Below, in pieces: positions 28,337-41,564 of a DNA stretch of 64,000 nt. Within the stretch, counting starts at the first letter, position 1; each line of letters begins with the position of its first letter. The stretch covers positions 1 through 64,000 of the forward strand of contig NW_003125307.1 in NCBI RefSeq assembly GCF_000003605.2, read 5' to 3'. The DNA comes from Saccoglossus kowalevskii (taxonomy: Eukaryota; Hemichordata; Enteropneusta; Harrimaniidae). The notes under the pieces were generated by a model, which was not told the DNA's origin, did not search any database, and worked only from the letters and a program-made list of their open reading frames with translations. Both the position numbers and the translations under genes were made by a program.

Positions 28337-29282
28337 GCCAGTTGAAAGCAGCACATAGATGTTCATGTGAGCTGAGTGTTAAATGTTAGAAAACAGCGTG
28401 CAAAGTTGGAAACAACGAAGGAAATATTGGCACAGTTGCTTGTATATTTAACCTAAGTCATTAACATGGCAACCCCGCAGTTAAATTTCAAAATACTAAG
28501 TAAATGTTTCGAGAATGTCTTATATATAAGTAGATTATCACAACAGTCAACCGAAAAATTGACAACAAACTGCTTACAAAGTTGTGAAAAGCGATTGCAA
28601 AGTTAGTAGTTTCAATCGGAATTGTTACCTGTGATATCATATTAACAAGTCCCATGATTAAAAGTTTGGAAATGTGAATAAATATTACGCCAATTGATGT
28701 AAAATTACCGTAGTGTTACTCCATGTATTCAGAGGTCATAGGTCAATTCTAGAAGGTACTCGAGCAGGCCATATCGATTGAAAACACCCAAAAACATAAA
28801 ATAGCCGCTAATTCGGCTTAATTTCAAATATAAACCGTGTAGCTGTGTTGTTAGGTGACCGATAAATGTTTAATGTAAAGCTCAATCGGGCGTGGTTAGT
28901 CGTTGCATGGGAGACTCCCTGCGTAAACAAGGTGTTGCATTCATTTTTTTTTCATCACAAACATTAAGAAAATATATAAGGCAACATTCCAGCATTTTTT
29001 GGTACTGTGATGTAAATCATTTATAGTGAAAAATCGTGTCATTTTTGTAACTTTCTAAACTAATGGAAAATTTTCAAATTCCTTCTAATCTTCAAGAACG
29101 AGTTGCTGATGCTGTCGGCACGTAGTCGGTTTTAAGCTATTAGCACACCGTGCAAAGGTGTTCAAAGTGATTGCAAAGTTGTGCAAAGTCGTTCCAAAGC
29201 TGCTAGATGTATTTGTATATATGACCTAAGTTGTTGGCATATAGAAACGCGCAGTTGTAAAGTCAAAAAAAATTTAATAAAA
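28337..29282 (+). repeat. Satellite unit 31 (946 bp)
   Basis: Front half like unit 30, back half like unit 27 (ATAAGGCAACATTCC), which suggests exchange inside the subfamily. Confidence 0.95.
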
Positions 29283-30217
29283 GCCAGTTGAAAGCAGCAC
29301 ATAGATGTTCATGTGAGCTGAGTGTTAAATGTTAGAAAACAGCGTGCAAAGTTGGAAACAACGAAGGAAATGTTGGCACAGTTGCTTGTATATTTAACCT
29401 AAGTCATTAACATGGCAACCCCGCAGTTAAATTTCAAAATACTAAGTAAATGTTCCGAGAATGTCTTATATATAAGTAGATTATCACAACAGTCAACCGA
29501 AAAATTGACAACAAACTGCTTACAAAGTTGTGAAAAGCGATTGCAAAGTTAGTAGTTTCAATCGGAATTGTTAACTGTGATATCATATTAACAAGTCCCA
29601 TGATTACAAGTTTGGAAATGTGAATAAATATTACCCCAATTGATGTAAAATTACCGTAGTGTTACTCCATGTATTCAGAGGTCATAGGTCAATTCTAGAA
29701 GGTACTCGAGCAGGCCATATCGATTGAAAACACCCAAAAACATAAAATAGCCGCTAATTCGGCTTAATTTCAAATATAAACCATGTAGCTGTGTTGTTAG
29801 GTGACCGATAAATGTTTAATGTAAAGCTCAATCGGGCGTGGTTAGTCGTTGCATGGGAGACTCCCTGCGTAAACGAGGTGTTGCATTCATTTTTTTTTTA
29901 TCACAAACATTAAGAAAATATATAAGACAACGTTCCAACATTTTTTGGTACTGTGATGTAAATCATTTATAGTGAAAAATCGTGTCATTTTTGTAACTTT
30001 CTAAACTAATGGAAAATTTTCAAATTCCTTCTAATCTTCAAGAACGAGTTGCTGATGCTGTCGGCACGCAGTCAGTTTGCACACCGTGCAAAGGTGTTCA
30101 AAGTGAATGCAAAGTTGTGCAAAGTCGTTCCAAAGCTGCTAGATGTATTTGTATATATGACCTAAGTTGTTGGCATATATAAACGCGCAGTTGTAAAGTC
30201 AAAAATTATTAATAAAC
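29283..30217 (+). repeat. Satellite unit 32 (935 bp, shortest)
   Basis: Last unit of the 26-32 subfamily. About ten bases are lost near 30070, just before the five-step CAAAG cluster, making this the shortest complete unit. Confidence 0.95.
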
Positions 30218-31163
30218 GGCAGTTGAAAGCAGCACATAGATGTTCATGTGAGCTAAGTGTAAAATGTTAGAAAACAGCGTGCAAAGTTGGAAAAAACGAA
30301 GGAAATGTTGGCACAGTTGCTTGTATAGTTAACCTAAGACATTAACATGGCAACCCCGCAGTTAAATTTCAAAATACTAAGTAAATGTTCCGAGAATGTC
30401 TTATATATAAGCAGATTATCACAACAGTCAACCGAAAAATTGACAACAAACTGCTTACAAAGTTGTGAAAAGCGATTGCAAAGTTAGTAGTTCCAATAGG
30501 AATTGTTACCTGTGATATCATATTAACAAGTCCCATAATTAAAAGTTCGGAAATGTGAATAAATATTACGCCAATTGATGTTAAATTACCGTAGTGTTAC
30601 TCCATGTATTCAGAGGTCATAGGTCAATTCTAGAAGGTACTGGAGCAGGCCATATCGATTGAAAACACTCAAAAACATAAAATAGCCGCTAATTCGGCTT
30701 AATTTCAAATATAAACCATGTAGCTGTGTTGTTAGGTGACCGATAAATGTTTAATGTAAAGCTCAATCGGGCGTGGTTAGTCGTTGCATGGGAGACTCCC
30801 TGCGTAAACAAGGTGTTGCATTCATTTTTTTTTTCATCACAAACATTAAGAAAATATATAAGACAACGTTCCAGCATTTTTTGGTACTGTGATGTAAATC
30901 ATTTATAGTGAAAAATCGTGTCATTTTTGTAACTTTCTAAACTAATGGAAAATTTTCAAATTCCTTCTAATCTTCAAGAACGAGTTGCTGATGCTGTCGG
31001 CACGTAGTCGGTTTGAAGCTATTAGCACACCGTGCAAAGGTGATCAAAGTGAATGCAAAGTTGTGCAAAGTCGTTCCAAAGCTGCTAGATGTATTTGTAT
31101 ATATGACCTAAGTTGTTGGCATATAGAAACGCGCAGTTGTAAAGTCAAAAAAAAATAATAAAA
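30218..31163 (+). repeat. Satellite unit 33 (946 bp)
   Basis: Starts with GGCAGTTG instead of GCCAGTTG. CAATAGG/CCCATAATT haplotype, CTGGAG form, private GGTGATCAAAG. Confidence 0.93.
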
Positions 31164-32109
31164 GCCAGTTGAAAGCAGCACATAGATGCTCATGTGAGCT
31201 GAGTGTAAAATGTTAGAAAACAGCGTGCAAAGTTGGAAAAAACGAAGGAAATGTTGGCACAGTTGCTTGTATATTTAACCTAAGTCATTAACATGGCAAC
31301 CCCGCATTTAAATTTCAAAATACTAAGTAAATGTTCCGAGAATGTCTTATATATAAGCAGATTATCACAACAGTCAACCGAAAAATTTACAACAAACTGC
31401 TTACAAAGTTGTGAAAAGCGATTGCAAAGTTAGTAGTTTCAATCGGAATTGTTACCTGTGATATCATATTAACAAGTCCCACGATTAAAAGTTCGGAAAT
31501 GTGAATAAATATTACGCCAATTGATGTTAAATTACCGTAGTGTTACTCCATGTATTCAGAGGTCATAGGTCAATTCTAGAAGGTACTGGAGCAGGCCATA
31601 TCGATTGAAAACACCCAAAAACATAAAATAGTCGCTAATTCGGAGTAATTTCAAATATAAACCATGTAGCTGTGTTGTTAGGTGACCGATAAATGTTTAA
31701 TGTAAAGCTCAATCGGGCGTGGTTAGTCGTTGCATGGGAGACTCCCTGCGTAAACAAGGTGTTGCATTCATTTTTTTTTTTCATCAAAAACATTAAGAAA
31801 TATATAAGACAACGTTCCAGCATTTTTTGGTACTGTGATGTAAATCTCTTATAGTGAAAAATCGGTGTCATTTTTGTACTTTCTAAACTAATGGAAAATT
31901 TTCAAATTCCTTCTAATCTTCAAGAACGAGTTGCTGATGCTGTCGGCACGTAGTCGGTTTTAAGCTATTAACACACCGTGCAAAGGTGTTCAAAGTGAAT
32001 GCAAAGTTGTGCAAAGTCGTTCCAAAGCTGCTAGATGTATTTGTATATATGACCTAAGTTGTTGGCATATAGAAACGCGCAGTTGTAAAGTCAAAAAAAT
32101 TTAATAAAA
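31164..32109 (+). repeat. Satellite unit 34 (946 bp)
   Basis: GATGCTCATG, CCGCATTTAAAT, AGTCGC and ATCTCTTATAG place it with units 10, 11, 56 and 57. Confidence 0.95.
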
Positions 32110-33054
32110 GCCAGTTGAAACCAGCACATAGATGTTCATGTGAGCTGAGTGTAAAATGTTAGAAAACAGCGTGCAAAGTTGGAAAAAACGAAGGAAATGT
32201 TGGCACAGTTGCTTGTATATTTAACCTAAGTCATTAACATGGCAACCCCGCAGTTAAATTTCAAAATACTAAGTAAATGTTCCGAGAATGTCTTATATAT
32301 AAGCAGATTATCACAACAGTCAACCGAAAAATTGACAACAAACTACTTACAAAGTTGTGAAAAGCGATTGCAAAGTTAGTAGTTTCAATCGGAATTGTTA
32401 CCTGTGATATCATATTAACAAGTCCCATGATGAAAAGTTTGGAAATGTGAATAAATATTACGCCAATTGATGTTAAATTACCGTAGTGTTACTCCATGTA
32501 TTCAGAGGTCATAGGTCAATTCTAGAAGGTACTCGAGCAGGCCATATCGATTGAAAACACCCAAAAACATAAAATAGCCGCTAATTCAACTTAATTTCAA
32601 ATATAAACCATGTATATGTGTTGTTAGGTGACCGATAAATGTTTAATGTAAAGCTCAATCGGGAGTGGTTAGTCGTTGCATGGGAGACTCCCTGCGTAAA
32701 CAAGGTGTTGTATTCATTTTTTTTTCATCACAAACATTAAGAAAATATATAAGACAACGTTCCAACATTTTTTGGTACTGTGATGTAAATCATTTATAGT
32801 GAAAAATCGTGTCATTTTTGTAACTTTCTAAACTAATGGAAAATTTTCAAATTCCTTCTAATCTTCAAGAACGAGTTGCTGATGCTGTCGGCACGTAGTC
32901 GGTTTTAAGCTATTAACACACCGTGCAAAGGTGTTCAAAGTGAATGCAAAGTTGTGCAAAGTCGTTCCAAAGCTGCTAGATGTATTTGTATATATGACCT
33001 AAGTTGTTGGCATATAGAAACGCGCAGTTGTAAAGTCAAAAAAATTTAATAAAA
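32110..33054 (+). repeat. Satellite unit 35 (945 bp)
   Basis: TTCAACTTAATT, CATGTATATGTG and ACTACTTAC as in units 13 and 14. Confidence 0.95.
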
Positions 33055-34000
33055 GCCAGTTGAAAGCAGCACATAGATGTTCATGTGAGCTGAGTGTTAA
33101 ATGTTAGAAAACAGCGTGCAAAGTTGGAAAAAACGAAGGAAATGTTGGCACAGTTGCTTGTATATTTAAGCTAAGTCATTAACATGGCAACCCCGCAGTT
33201 AAATTTCAAAATACTAAGTAAATGTTCCGAGAATGTCTTATATATAAGCAGATTATCACAACAGTCAACCGAAAAATTGACAACAAACTGCTTACAAAGT
33301 TGTGAAAAGCGATTGCAAAGTTAGTAGTTTCAATAGGAATTGTTACCTGTGATATCATATTAACAAGTCCCATAATTAAAAGTTCGGAAATGTGAATAAA
33401 TATTACGCCAATTGATGTTAAATTACCGTAGTGTTACTCCATGTATTCAGAGGTCATAGGTCAATTCTAGAAGGTACTCGAGCAGGCCATATCGATTGAA
33501 AACACCCACAAACACAAAATAGCCGCTAATTCGGCTTAATTTCAAATATAAACCATGTAGCTGTGTTGTTAGGTGACCGATAAATGTTTAATGTAAAGCT
33601 CAATCGGGCGTGGTTAGTCGTTGCATGGGAGACTCCCTGCGTAAACAAGGTGTTGCATTCATTTTTTTTTTCATCACAAACATTAAGAAAATATATAAGA
33701 CAACGTTCCAACATTTTTTGGTACTGTGATGTAAATCATTTATAGTGAAAAATCGTGTCATTTTTGTAACTTTCTAAACTAATGGAAAATTTTCAAATTC
33801 CTTCTAATCTTCAAGAACGAGTTGCTGATGCTGTTGGCACGTAGTCGGTTTTAAGCTATTAGCACACCGTGCAAAGGTGTTCAAAGTGAATGCAAAGTTG
33901 TGCAAAGTCGTTCCAAAGCTGCTAGATGTATTTGTATATATGACCTAAGTTGTTGGCATATAGAAACGCGCAGTTGTAAAGTCAAAAATATTTAATAAAA
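33055..34000 (+). repeat. Satellite unit 36 (946 bp)
   Basis: TTAAGCTAAG, CAATAGG and CCCATAATT as in units 15 and 25, plus ACAAACACAAAAT and an AAAAATATTTAAT end as in units 47 and 63. Confidence 0.95.
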
Positions 34001-34945
34001 GCCAGTTGAAAGCAGCACATAGATGTTCATGTGAGCTGAGTGTAAAATGTTAGAAAACAGCGTGCAAAGTTGGAAAAAATGAAGGAAATGTTGGCACAGT
34101 TGCTTGTATATTTAACCTAAGTCATTAACATGGCAACCCCGCAGTCAAATGTCAAAATACTAAGTAAATGTTCCGAGAATGTCTTATATATAAGCAGATT
34201 ATCACAACAGTCAACCGAAAAATTGACAACAAACTGCTTACAAAGTTGTGAAAAGCGATTGCAAAGTTAGTAGTTTCAATCGGAATTGTTACCTGTGATA
34301 TCACATTAACAAGTCCCACGATTAAAAGTTCGGAAATGTGAATAAATATTACGCCAATTGATGTAAAATTACCGTAGTGTTACTCCATGTATTCAGAGGT
34401 CATAGGTCAATTCTAGAAGGTACTCGAGCAGGCCATATCGATTGAAAACACCCAAAAACATAAAATAGCCGCTAATTCGGATTAATTTCAAATATAAACC
34501 ATGTAGCTGTGTTGTTAGGTTACCGATAAAAGTTTAATGTAAAGCTCAATCGGGCGTGGTTAGTCGTTGCATGGGAGACTCCCTGCGTAAACAAGGTGTT
34601 GCATTCATTTTTTTTTCATCACAAACATTAAGAAAATATATAAGACAACGTTCCAGCATTTTTTGGTACTGTGATGTAAATCATTTATAGTGAAAAATCG
34701 TGTCATTTTTGTAACTTTCTAAACTAATGGAAAATTTTCAAATTCCTTCTAATCTTCAAGAACGAGTTGCTGATGCTGTCGGCACGTAGTCGGTTTTAAG
34801 CTATTAGCACACCGTGCAAAGGTGTTCAAAGTGAATGCAAAGTTGTGCAAAGTCGTTCCAAAGCTGCTAGATGTATTTGTATATATGACCTAAGTTGTTG
34901 GCATATAGAAACGCGCAGTTGTAAAGCCAAAAAAAATTAATCAAA
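34001..34945 (+). repeat. Satellite unit 37 (945 bp)
   Basis: GGAAAAAATGAAGG start, TATCACATTAAC, CGGATTAATT and GATAAAAGTTTAATG. The last two features link it to unit 45. Confidence 0.95.
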
Positions 34946-35888
34946 GCCAGTTGAAAGCAGCACATAGATGTTCATGTGAGCTGAGTGTAAAATGTTAGAA
35001 AACAGCGTGCAAAGTTGGAAAAAACGAAGGAAATGTTGGCACAGTTGCTTGTATATTTAACCTAAGTCATTAACATGGCAACCCCGCAGTTAAATTTCAA
35101 AATACTAAGTAAATGTTCCGAGAATGTCTTATATATAAGCAGATTATCACAACAGTCACCCGAAAAATTGACAACAAACTGCTTACAAAGTTGTGAAAAG
35201 CGATTGCAAAGTTAGTAGTTTCAATCGGAATTGTTACCTGTGATATCATATTAACAAGTCCCATGATTAAAAGTTTGGAAATGTGAATAAATATACGCCA
35301 ATGATGTAAATTACCGTAGTGTTACTCCATGTATTCAGAGGTCATAGGTCAATTTCTAGAAGGTACTGGAGCAGGCCATATCGATTGAAAACACCCAAAA
35401 ACATAAAATAGACGCTAATTCGGCTTTATTTCAAATATAAACCATGTAGCTGTGTTGTTAGGTGACCGATAAATGTTTAATGTAAAGCTCAATCGGACGT
35501 GGTTAGTCGTTGCATGGGAGTCTCCCTGCGTAAACAAGGTGTTGCATTCATTTTTTTTTCATCACAAACATTAAGAAAATATATAAGACAACGTTCCAGC
35601 ATTTTTTGGTACTGTGATGTAAATCATTTATAGTGAAAAATCGTGTCATTTTTGTAACTTTCTAAACTAATGGAAAATTTTCAAATTCCTTCTATTCTTC
35701 AAGAACGAGTTGCTGATGCTGTCGGCACATAGTCGGTTTTAAGCTATTAGCACACCGTGCAAAGGTGTTCAAAGTGAATGCAAAGTTGTGCAAAGTCGTT
35801 CCAAAGCTGCTAGATGTATTTGTATATATGACCTAAGTTGTTGGCATATAGAAACGCGCAGTTGTAAAGTCAAAAAAATTTAATAAAA
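34946..35888 (+). repeat. Satellite unit 38 (943 bp)
   Basis: AGACGC/CGGCTTTATT, ATCGGACGTGG, GGGAGTCTCC, CTATTCTTC and GGCACATAG, shared with units 40 and 53. Small indels cluster at 35293-35360. Confidence 0.95.
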
Positions 35889-36835
35889 GCCAGTTGAAAG
35901 CAGCACATAGATGTTCATGTGAGCTGAGTGTAAAATGTTAGAAAACAGCGTGCAAAGTTGGAAAAAACGAAGGAAATGTTGGCACAGTTGCTTGTATATT
36001 TAACCTAAGTCATTAACATGGCAACCCCGCAGTTAAATTTCAAAATACTAAGTAAATGTTCCGAGAATGTCTTATATATAAGCAGATTATCACAACAGTC
36101 AACCGAAAAATTGACAACAAACTGCTTACAAAGTTGTGAAAAGCGATTGCAAAGTTAGTAGTTTCAATCGGAATTGTTACCTGTGATATCATATTAACAA
36201 GTCCCATGATTAAAAGTTTGGAAATGTGAATAAATATTACGCCAATTGATGTTAAATTACCGTAGTGTTACTCCATGTATTCAGAGGTCATAGGTCAATT
36301 CTAGAAGGTACTGGAGCAGGCCATATCGATTGAAAACACCCAAAAACATAAAATAGACGCTAATTCGGCTTTATTTCAAATATAAACCATGTAGCTGTGT
36401 TGTTAGGTGACCGATAAATGTTTAATGTAAAGCTCAATCGGGCGTGGTTAGTCGTTGCATGGGAGACTCCCTGCGTAAACAAGGTGTTGCATTCATTTTT
36501 TTTTTCATCACAAACATTAAGAACATATATAAGACAACGTTCCAACATTTTTTGGTACTGTGATGTAAATCATTTATAGTGAAAAATCGTGTCATTTTTG
36601 TAACTTTCTAAACTAATGGAAAATTTTCAAATTCCTTCTAATCTTCAAGAACGAGTTGCTGATGCTGTTGGCACGTAGTCGGTTTTAAGCTATTAGCACA
36701 CCGTGCAAAGGTGTTCAAAGTGATTGCAAAGTTGTGCAAAGTCGTTCCAAAGCTGCTAGATGTATTTGTATATATGACCTAAGTTGTTGGCATATAGAAA
36801 CGCGCAGTTGTAAAGTCAAAAATTTTTTAATAAAA
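35889..36835 (+). repeat. Satellite unit 39 (947 bp)
   Basis: AGACGC/CGGCTTTATT with CCCATGATT/TTTGG and CTGGAG. Private AAGAACATATATAAG. Confidence 0.95.
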
Positions 36836-37780
36836 GCCAGTTGAAAGCAGCACATAGATGTTCATGTGAGCTGAGTGTTAAATGTTAGAAAACAGCGTGC
36901 AAAGTTGGAAAAAACGAAGGAAATGTTGGCACAGTTGCTTGTATATTTAACCTAAGTCATTAACATGGCAACCCCGCAGTTAAATTTCAAAATACTAAGT
37001 AAATGTTCCGAGAATGTCTTATATATAAGCAGATTATCACAACAGTCAACCGAAAAATTGACAACAAACTGCTCACAAAGTTGTGAAAAGCGATTGCAAA
37101 GTTAGTAGTTTCAATCGGAATTGTTACCTGTGATATCATATTAACAAGTCCCACGATTAAAAGTTCGGAAATGTGAATAAATATTACGCCAATTGATGTT
37201 AAATTACCGTAGTGTTACTCCATGTATTCAGAGGTCATAGGTCAATTCTAGAAGGTACTGGAGCAGGCCATATCTATTGAAAACACCCAAAAACATAAAA
37301 TAGACGCTAATTCGGCTTTATTTCAAATATAAACCATGTAGCTGTGTTGTTAGGTGACCGATAAATGTTTAATGTAAAGCTCAATCGGACGTGGTTAGTC
37401 GTTGCATGGGAGTCTCCCTGCGTAAACAAGGTGTTGCATTCATTTTTTTTTCATCACAAACATTAAGAAAATATATAAGACAACGTTCCAGCATTTTTTG
37501 GTACTGTGATGTAAATCATTTATAGTGAAAAATCGTGTCATTTTTGTAACTTTCTAAACTAATGGAAAATTTTCAAATTCCTTCTATTCTTCAAGAACGA
37601 GTTGCTGATGCTGTCGGCACATAGTCGGTTTTAAGCTATTAGCACACCGTGCAAAGGTGTTCAAAGTGAATGCAAAGTTGTGCAAAGTCGTTCCAAAGCT
37701 GCTAGATGTATTTGTATATATGACCTAAGTTGTTGGCATATAGAAACGCGCAGTTGTAAAGTCAAAAAAATTTAATAAAA
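36836..37780 (+). repeat. Satellite unit 40 (945 bp)
   Basis: GCTCACAAAG, ATCGGACGTGG, GGGAGTCTCC, CTATTCTTC and GGCACATAG. All five are shared with unit 53. Confidence 0.95.
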
Positions 37781-38726
37781 GCCAGTTGAAAGCAGCACAT
37801 AGATGTTCATGTGAGCTGAGTGTAAAATGTTAGAAAACAGCGTGCAAAGTTGGAAAAAACGAAGGAAATGTTGGCACAGTTGCTTGTATATTTAACCTAA
37901 GTCATTAACATGGCAACCCCGCAGTTAAATTTCAAAATACTAAGTAAATGTTCCGAGAATGTCTTATATATAAGCAGATTATCACAACAGTCAACCGAAA
38001 AATTGACAACAAACTGCTTACAAAGTTGTGAAAAGCGATTGCAAAGTTAGTAGTTTCAATAGGAATTGTTACCTGTGATATCATATTAACAAGTCCCATA
38101 ATTAAAAGTTCGGAAATGTGAATAAATATTACGCCAATTGATGTAAAATTACCGTAGTGTTACTCCATGTATTCAGAGGTCATAGGTCAATTCTAGAAGG
38201 TACTGGAGCAGGCCATATCGATTGAAAACACCCACAAACATAAAATAGCCGCTAATTCGGCTTAATTTCAAATATAAACCATGTAGCTGTGTTGTTAGGT
38301 GACCGATAAATGTTTAATGTAAAGCTCAATCGGGCGTGGTTAGTCGTTGCATGGGAGACTCCCTGCGTAAACAAGGTGTTGCATTCATTTTTTTTTTCAT
38401 CACAAACATTAAGAAAATATATAAGACAACGTTCCAACATTTTTTGGTACTGTGATGTAAATCATTTATAGTGAAAAATCGTGTCATTTTTGTAACTTTC
38501 TAAACTAATGGAAAATTTTCAAATTCCTTCTAATCTTCAAGAACGAGTTGCTGATGCTGTTGGCACGTAGTCGGTTTTAAGCTATTAGCACACCGTGCAA
38601 AGGTGTTCAAAGTGAATGCAAAGTTGTGCAAAGTCGTTCCAAAGCTGCTAGATGTATTTGTATATATGACCTAAGTTGTTGGCATATAGAAACGCGCAGT
38701 TGTAAAGTCAAAAAATTTTAATAAAA
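37781..38726 (+). repeat. Satellite unit 41 (946 bp)
   Basis: CAATAGG/CCCATAATT haplotype, CTGGAG form, CCCACAAACAT. Confidence 0.95.
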
Positions 38727-39671
38727 GCCAGTTGAAAGCAGCACATAGATGTTCATGTGAGCTGAGTGTAAAATGTTAGAAAACAGCGTGCAAAGTTGGA
38801 AAAAACGAAGGAAATGTTGGCACAGTTGCTTGTATATTTAACCTAAGTCATTAACATGGCAACCCCGCAGTTAAATTTCAAAATACTAAGTAAATATTCC
38901 GAGAATGTCTTATATATAAGCAGATTATCACAACAGTCAACCGAAAAATTGACAACAAACTGCTTACAAAGTTGTGAAAAGCGATTGCAAAGTTAGTAGT
39001 TTCAATCGGAATTGTTACCTGTGATATCATATTAACAAGTCCCACGATTAAAAGTTCGGAAATGTGAATAAATATTACGCCAATTGATGTTAAATTACCG
39101 TAGTGTTACTCCATGTATTCAGAGGTCATAGGTCAATTCTAGAAGGTACTGGAGCAGGCCATATCGATTGAAAACACCCAAAAACATAAAATAGCCGCTA
39201 ATTCGGCTTAATTTCAAATATAAACCATGGAGCTGTGTTGTTAGGTGACCGATAAATGTTTAATGTAAAGCTCAATCGGGCGTGGTTAGTCGTTGCATGG
39301 GAGACTCCCTGCGTAAACAAGGTGTTGCATTCATTTTTTTTTCATCACAACCATTAAGAAAATATATAAGACAACGTTCCAACATTTTTTGGTACTGTGA
39401 TGTAAATCATTTATAGTGAAAAATCGTGTCATTTTTGTAACTTTCTAAACTAATGGAACATTTTCAAATTCCTTCTAATCTTCAAGAACGAGTTGCTGAT
39501 GCTGTTGGCACGTAGTCGGTTTTAAGCTATTAGCACACCGTGCAAAGGTGTTCAAAGTGATTGCAAAGTTGTGCAAAGTCGTTCCAAAGCTGCTAGATGT
39601 ATTTGTATATATGACCTAAGTTGTTGGCATATAGAATCGCGCAGTTGTAAAGTCAAAAAAATTTAATAAAA
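38727..39671 (+). repeat. Satellite unit 42 (945 bp)
   Basis: CACAACCATT, GGAACATTTTC and AGAATCGCGC together match unit 61. Private CCATGGAGCTG. Confidence 0.95.
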
Positions 39672-40619
39672 GCCAGTTGAAAGCAGCACATAGATGTTCA
39701 TGTGAGCTGAGTGTAAAATGTTAGAAAACAGCGTGCAAAGTTGGAAAAAACGAAGGAAATGTTGGCACAGTTGCTTGTATATTTAACCTAAGTCATTAAC
39801 ATGGCAACCCCGCAGTTAAATTTCAAAATACTAAGTAAATGTTCCGAGAATGTCTTATATATAAGCAGATTATCACAACAGTCAACCGAAAAATTGACAA
39901 CAAACTGCTTACAAAGTTGTGAAAAGCGATTGCAAAGTTAGTAGTTTCAATCGGAATTGTTACCTGTGATATCATATTAACAAGTCCCATGATTAAAAGT
40001 TTGGAAATGTGAATAAATATTACGCCAATTGATGTTAAATTACCGTAGTGTTACTCCATGTATTCAGAGGTCATAGGTCAATTCTAGAAGGTACTGGAGC
40101 AGGCCATATCGATTGAAAACACCCAAAAACATAAAATTGACGCTAATTCGGCTTTATTTCAAATATAAACCATGTAGCTGTGTTGTTAGGTGACCGATAA
40201 ATGTTTAATGTAAAGCTCAATCGGGCGTGGTTTAGTCGTTGCATGGGAGACTCCCCTGCGTAAACAAAGTGTTGCATTCATTTTTTTTTTCATCACAAAC
40301 ATTAAGAAAATATATAAGACAACGTTCCAACATTTTTTGGTACTGTGATGTAAATCATTTATAGTGAAAAATCGTGTCATTTTTGTAACTTTCTAAACTA
40401 ATGGAAAATTTTCAAATTCCTTCTAATCTTCAAGAACGAGTTGCTGATGCTGTTGGCACGTAGTCGGTTTTAAGCTATTAGCACACCGTGCAAAGGTGTT
40501 CAAAGTGATTGCAAAGTTGTGCAAAGTCGTTCCAAAGCTGCTAGATGTATTTGTATATATGACCTAAGTTGTTGGCATATAGAAACGCGCAGTTGTAAAG
40601 TCAAAAAAAAATAATAAAA
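39672..40619 (+). repeat. Satellite unit 43 (948 bp, longest)
   Basis: AATTGACGC with CGGCTTTATT. Two single-base gains near 40231 and 40255 make it the longest unit. Confidence 0.95.
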
Positions 40620-41564
40620 GCCATTTGAAAGCAGCACATAGATGTTCATGTGAGCTGAGTGTAAAATGTTAGAAAACAGCGTGAAAAGTTGGAAAAAACG
40701 AAGGAAATGTTGGCACAGTTGCTTGTATATTTAACCTAAGTCATTAACATGGCAACCCCGCAGTTAAATTTCAAAATACTAAGTAAATGTTCCGAGAATG
40801 TCTTATATATAAGCAGATTATCACAACAGTCAACCAAAAAATTGACAACAAACTGCTTACAAAGTTGTGAAAAGCGATTGCAAAGTTAGTAGTTTCAATC
40901 GGAATTGTTACCTGTGATATCATATTAACAAGTCCCATGATTAAAAGTTTGGAAATGTGAATAAATATTACGCCAATTGATGTAAAATTACCGTAGTGTT
41001 ACTCCATGTATTCAGAGGTCATAGGTCAATTCTAGAAGGTACTCGAGCAGGCCATATCGATTGAAAACACCCAAAAACATAAAATAGCCGCTAATTCGGC
41101 TTAATTTCAAATATAAACCATGTAGCTGTGTTGTTAGGTGACCGATAAATGTTTAATGTAAAGCTCAATCGGGCGTGGTTAGTCGTTGCATGGGAGACTC
41201 CCTGCGTAAACAAGGTGTTGCATTCATTTTTTTTTCATCACAACCATTAAGAAAATATATAAGACGACGTTCCAACATTTTTTGGTACTGTGATGTAAAT
41301 CATTTATAGTGAAAAATCGTGTCATTTTTGTAACTTTCTAAACTAATGGAAAATTTTCAAATTCCTTCTAATCTTCAAGAACGAGTTGCTGGTGCTGTTG
41401 GCACGTAGTCGGTTTTAAGCTATTAGCACACCGTGCAAAGGTGTTCAAAGTGATTGCAAAGTTGTGCAAAGTCGTTCCAAAGCTGCTAGATGTATTTGTA
41501 TATATGACCTAAGTTGTTGGCATATAGAAACGCGCAGTTGTAAAGTCAAAAAAATTTAATAAAA
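40620..41564 (+). repeat. Satellite unit 44 (945 bp)
   Basis: Starts with GCCATTTG. The first CAAAG is changed to AAAAG. Private AAGACGACG and GCTGGTGCTG. Confidence 0.94.
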
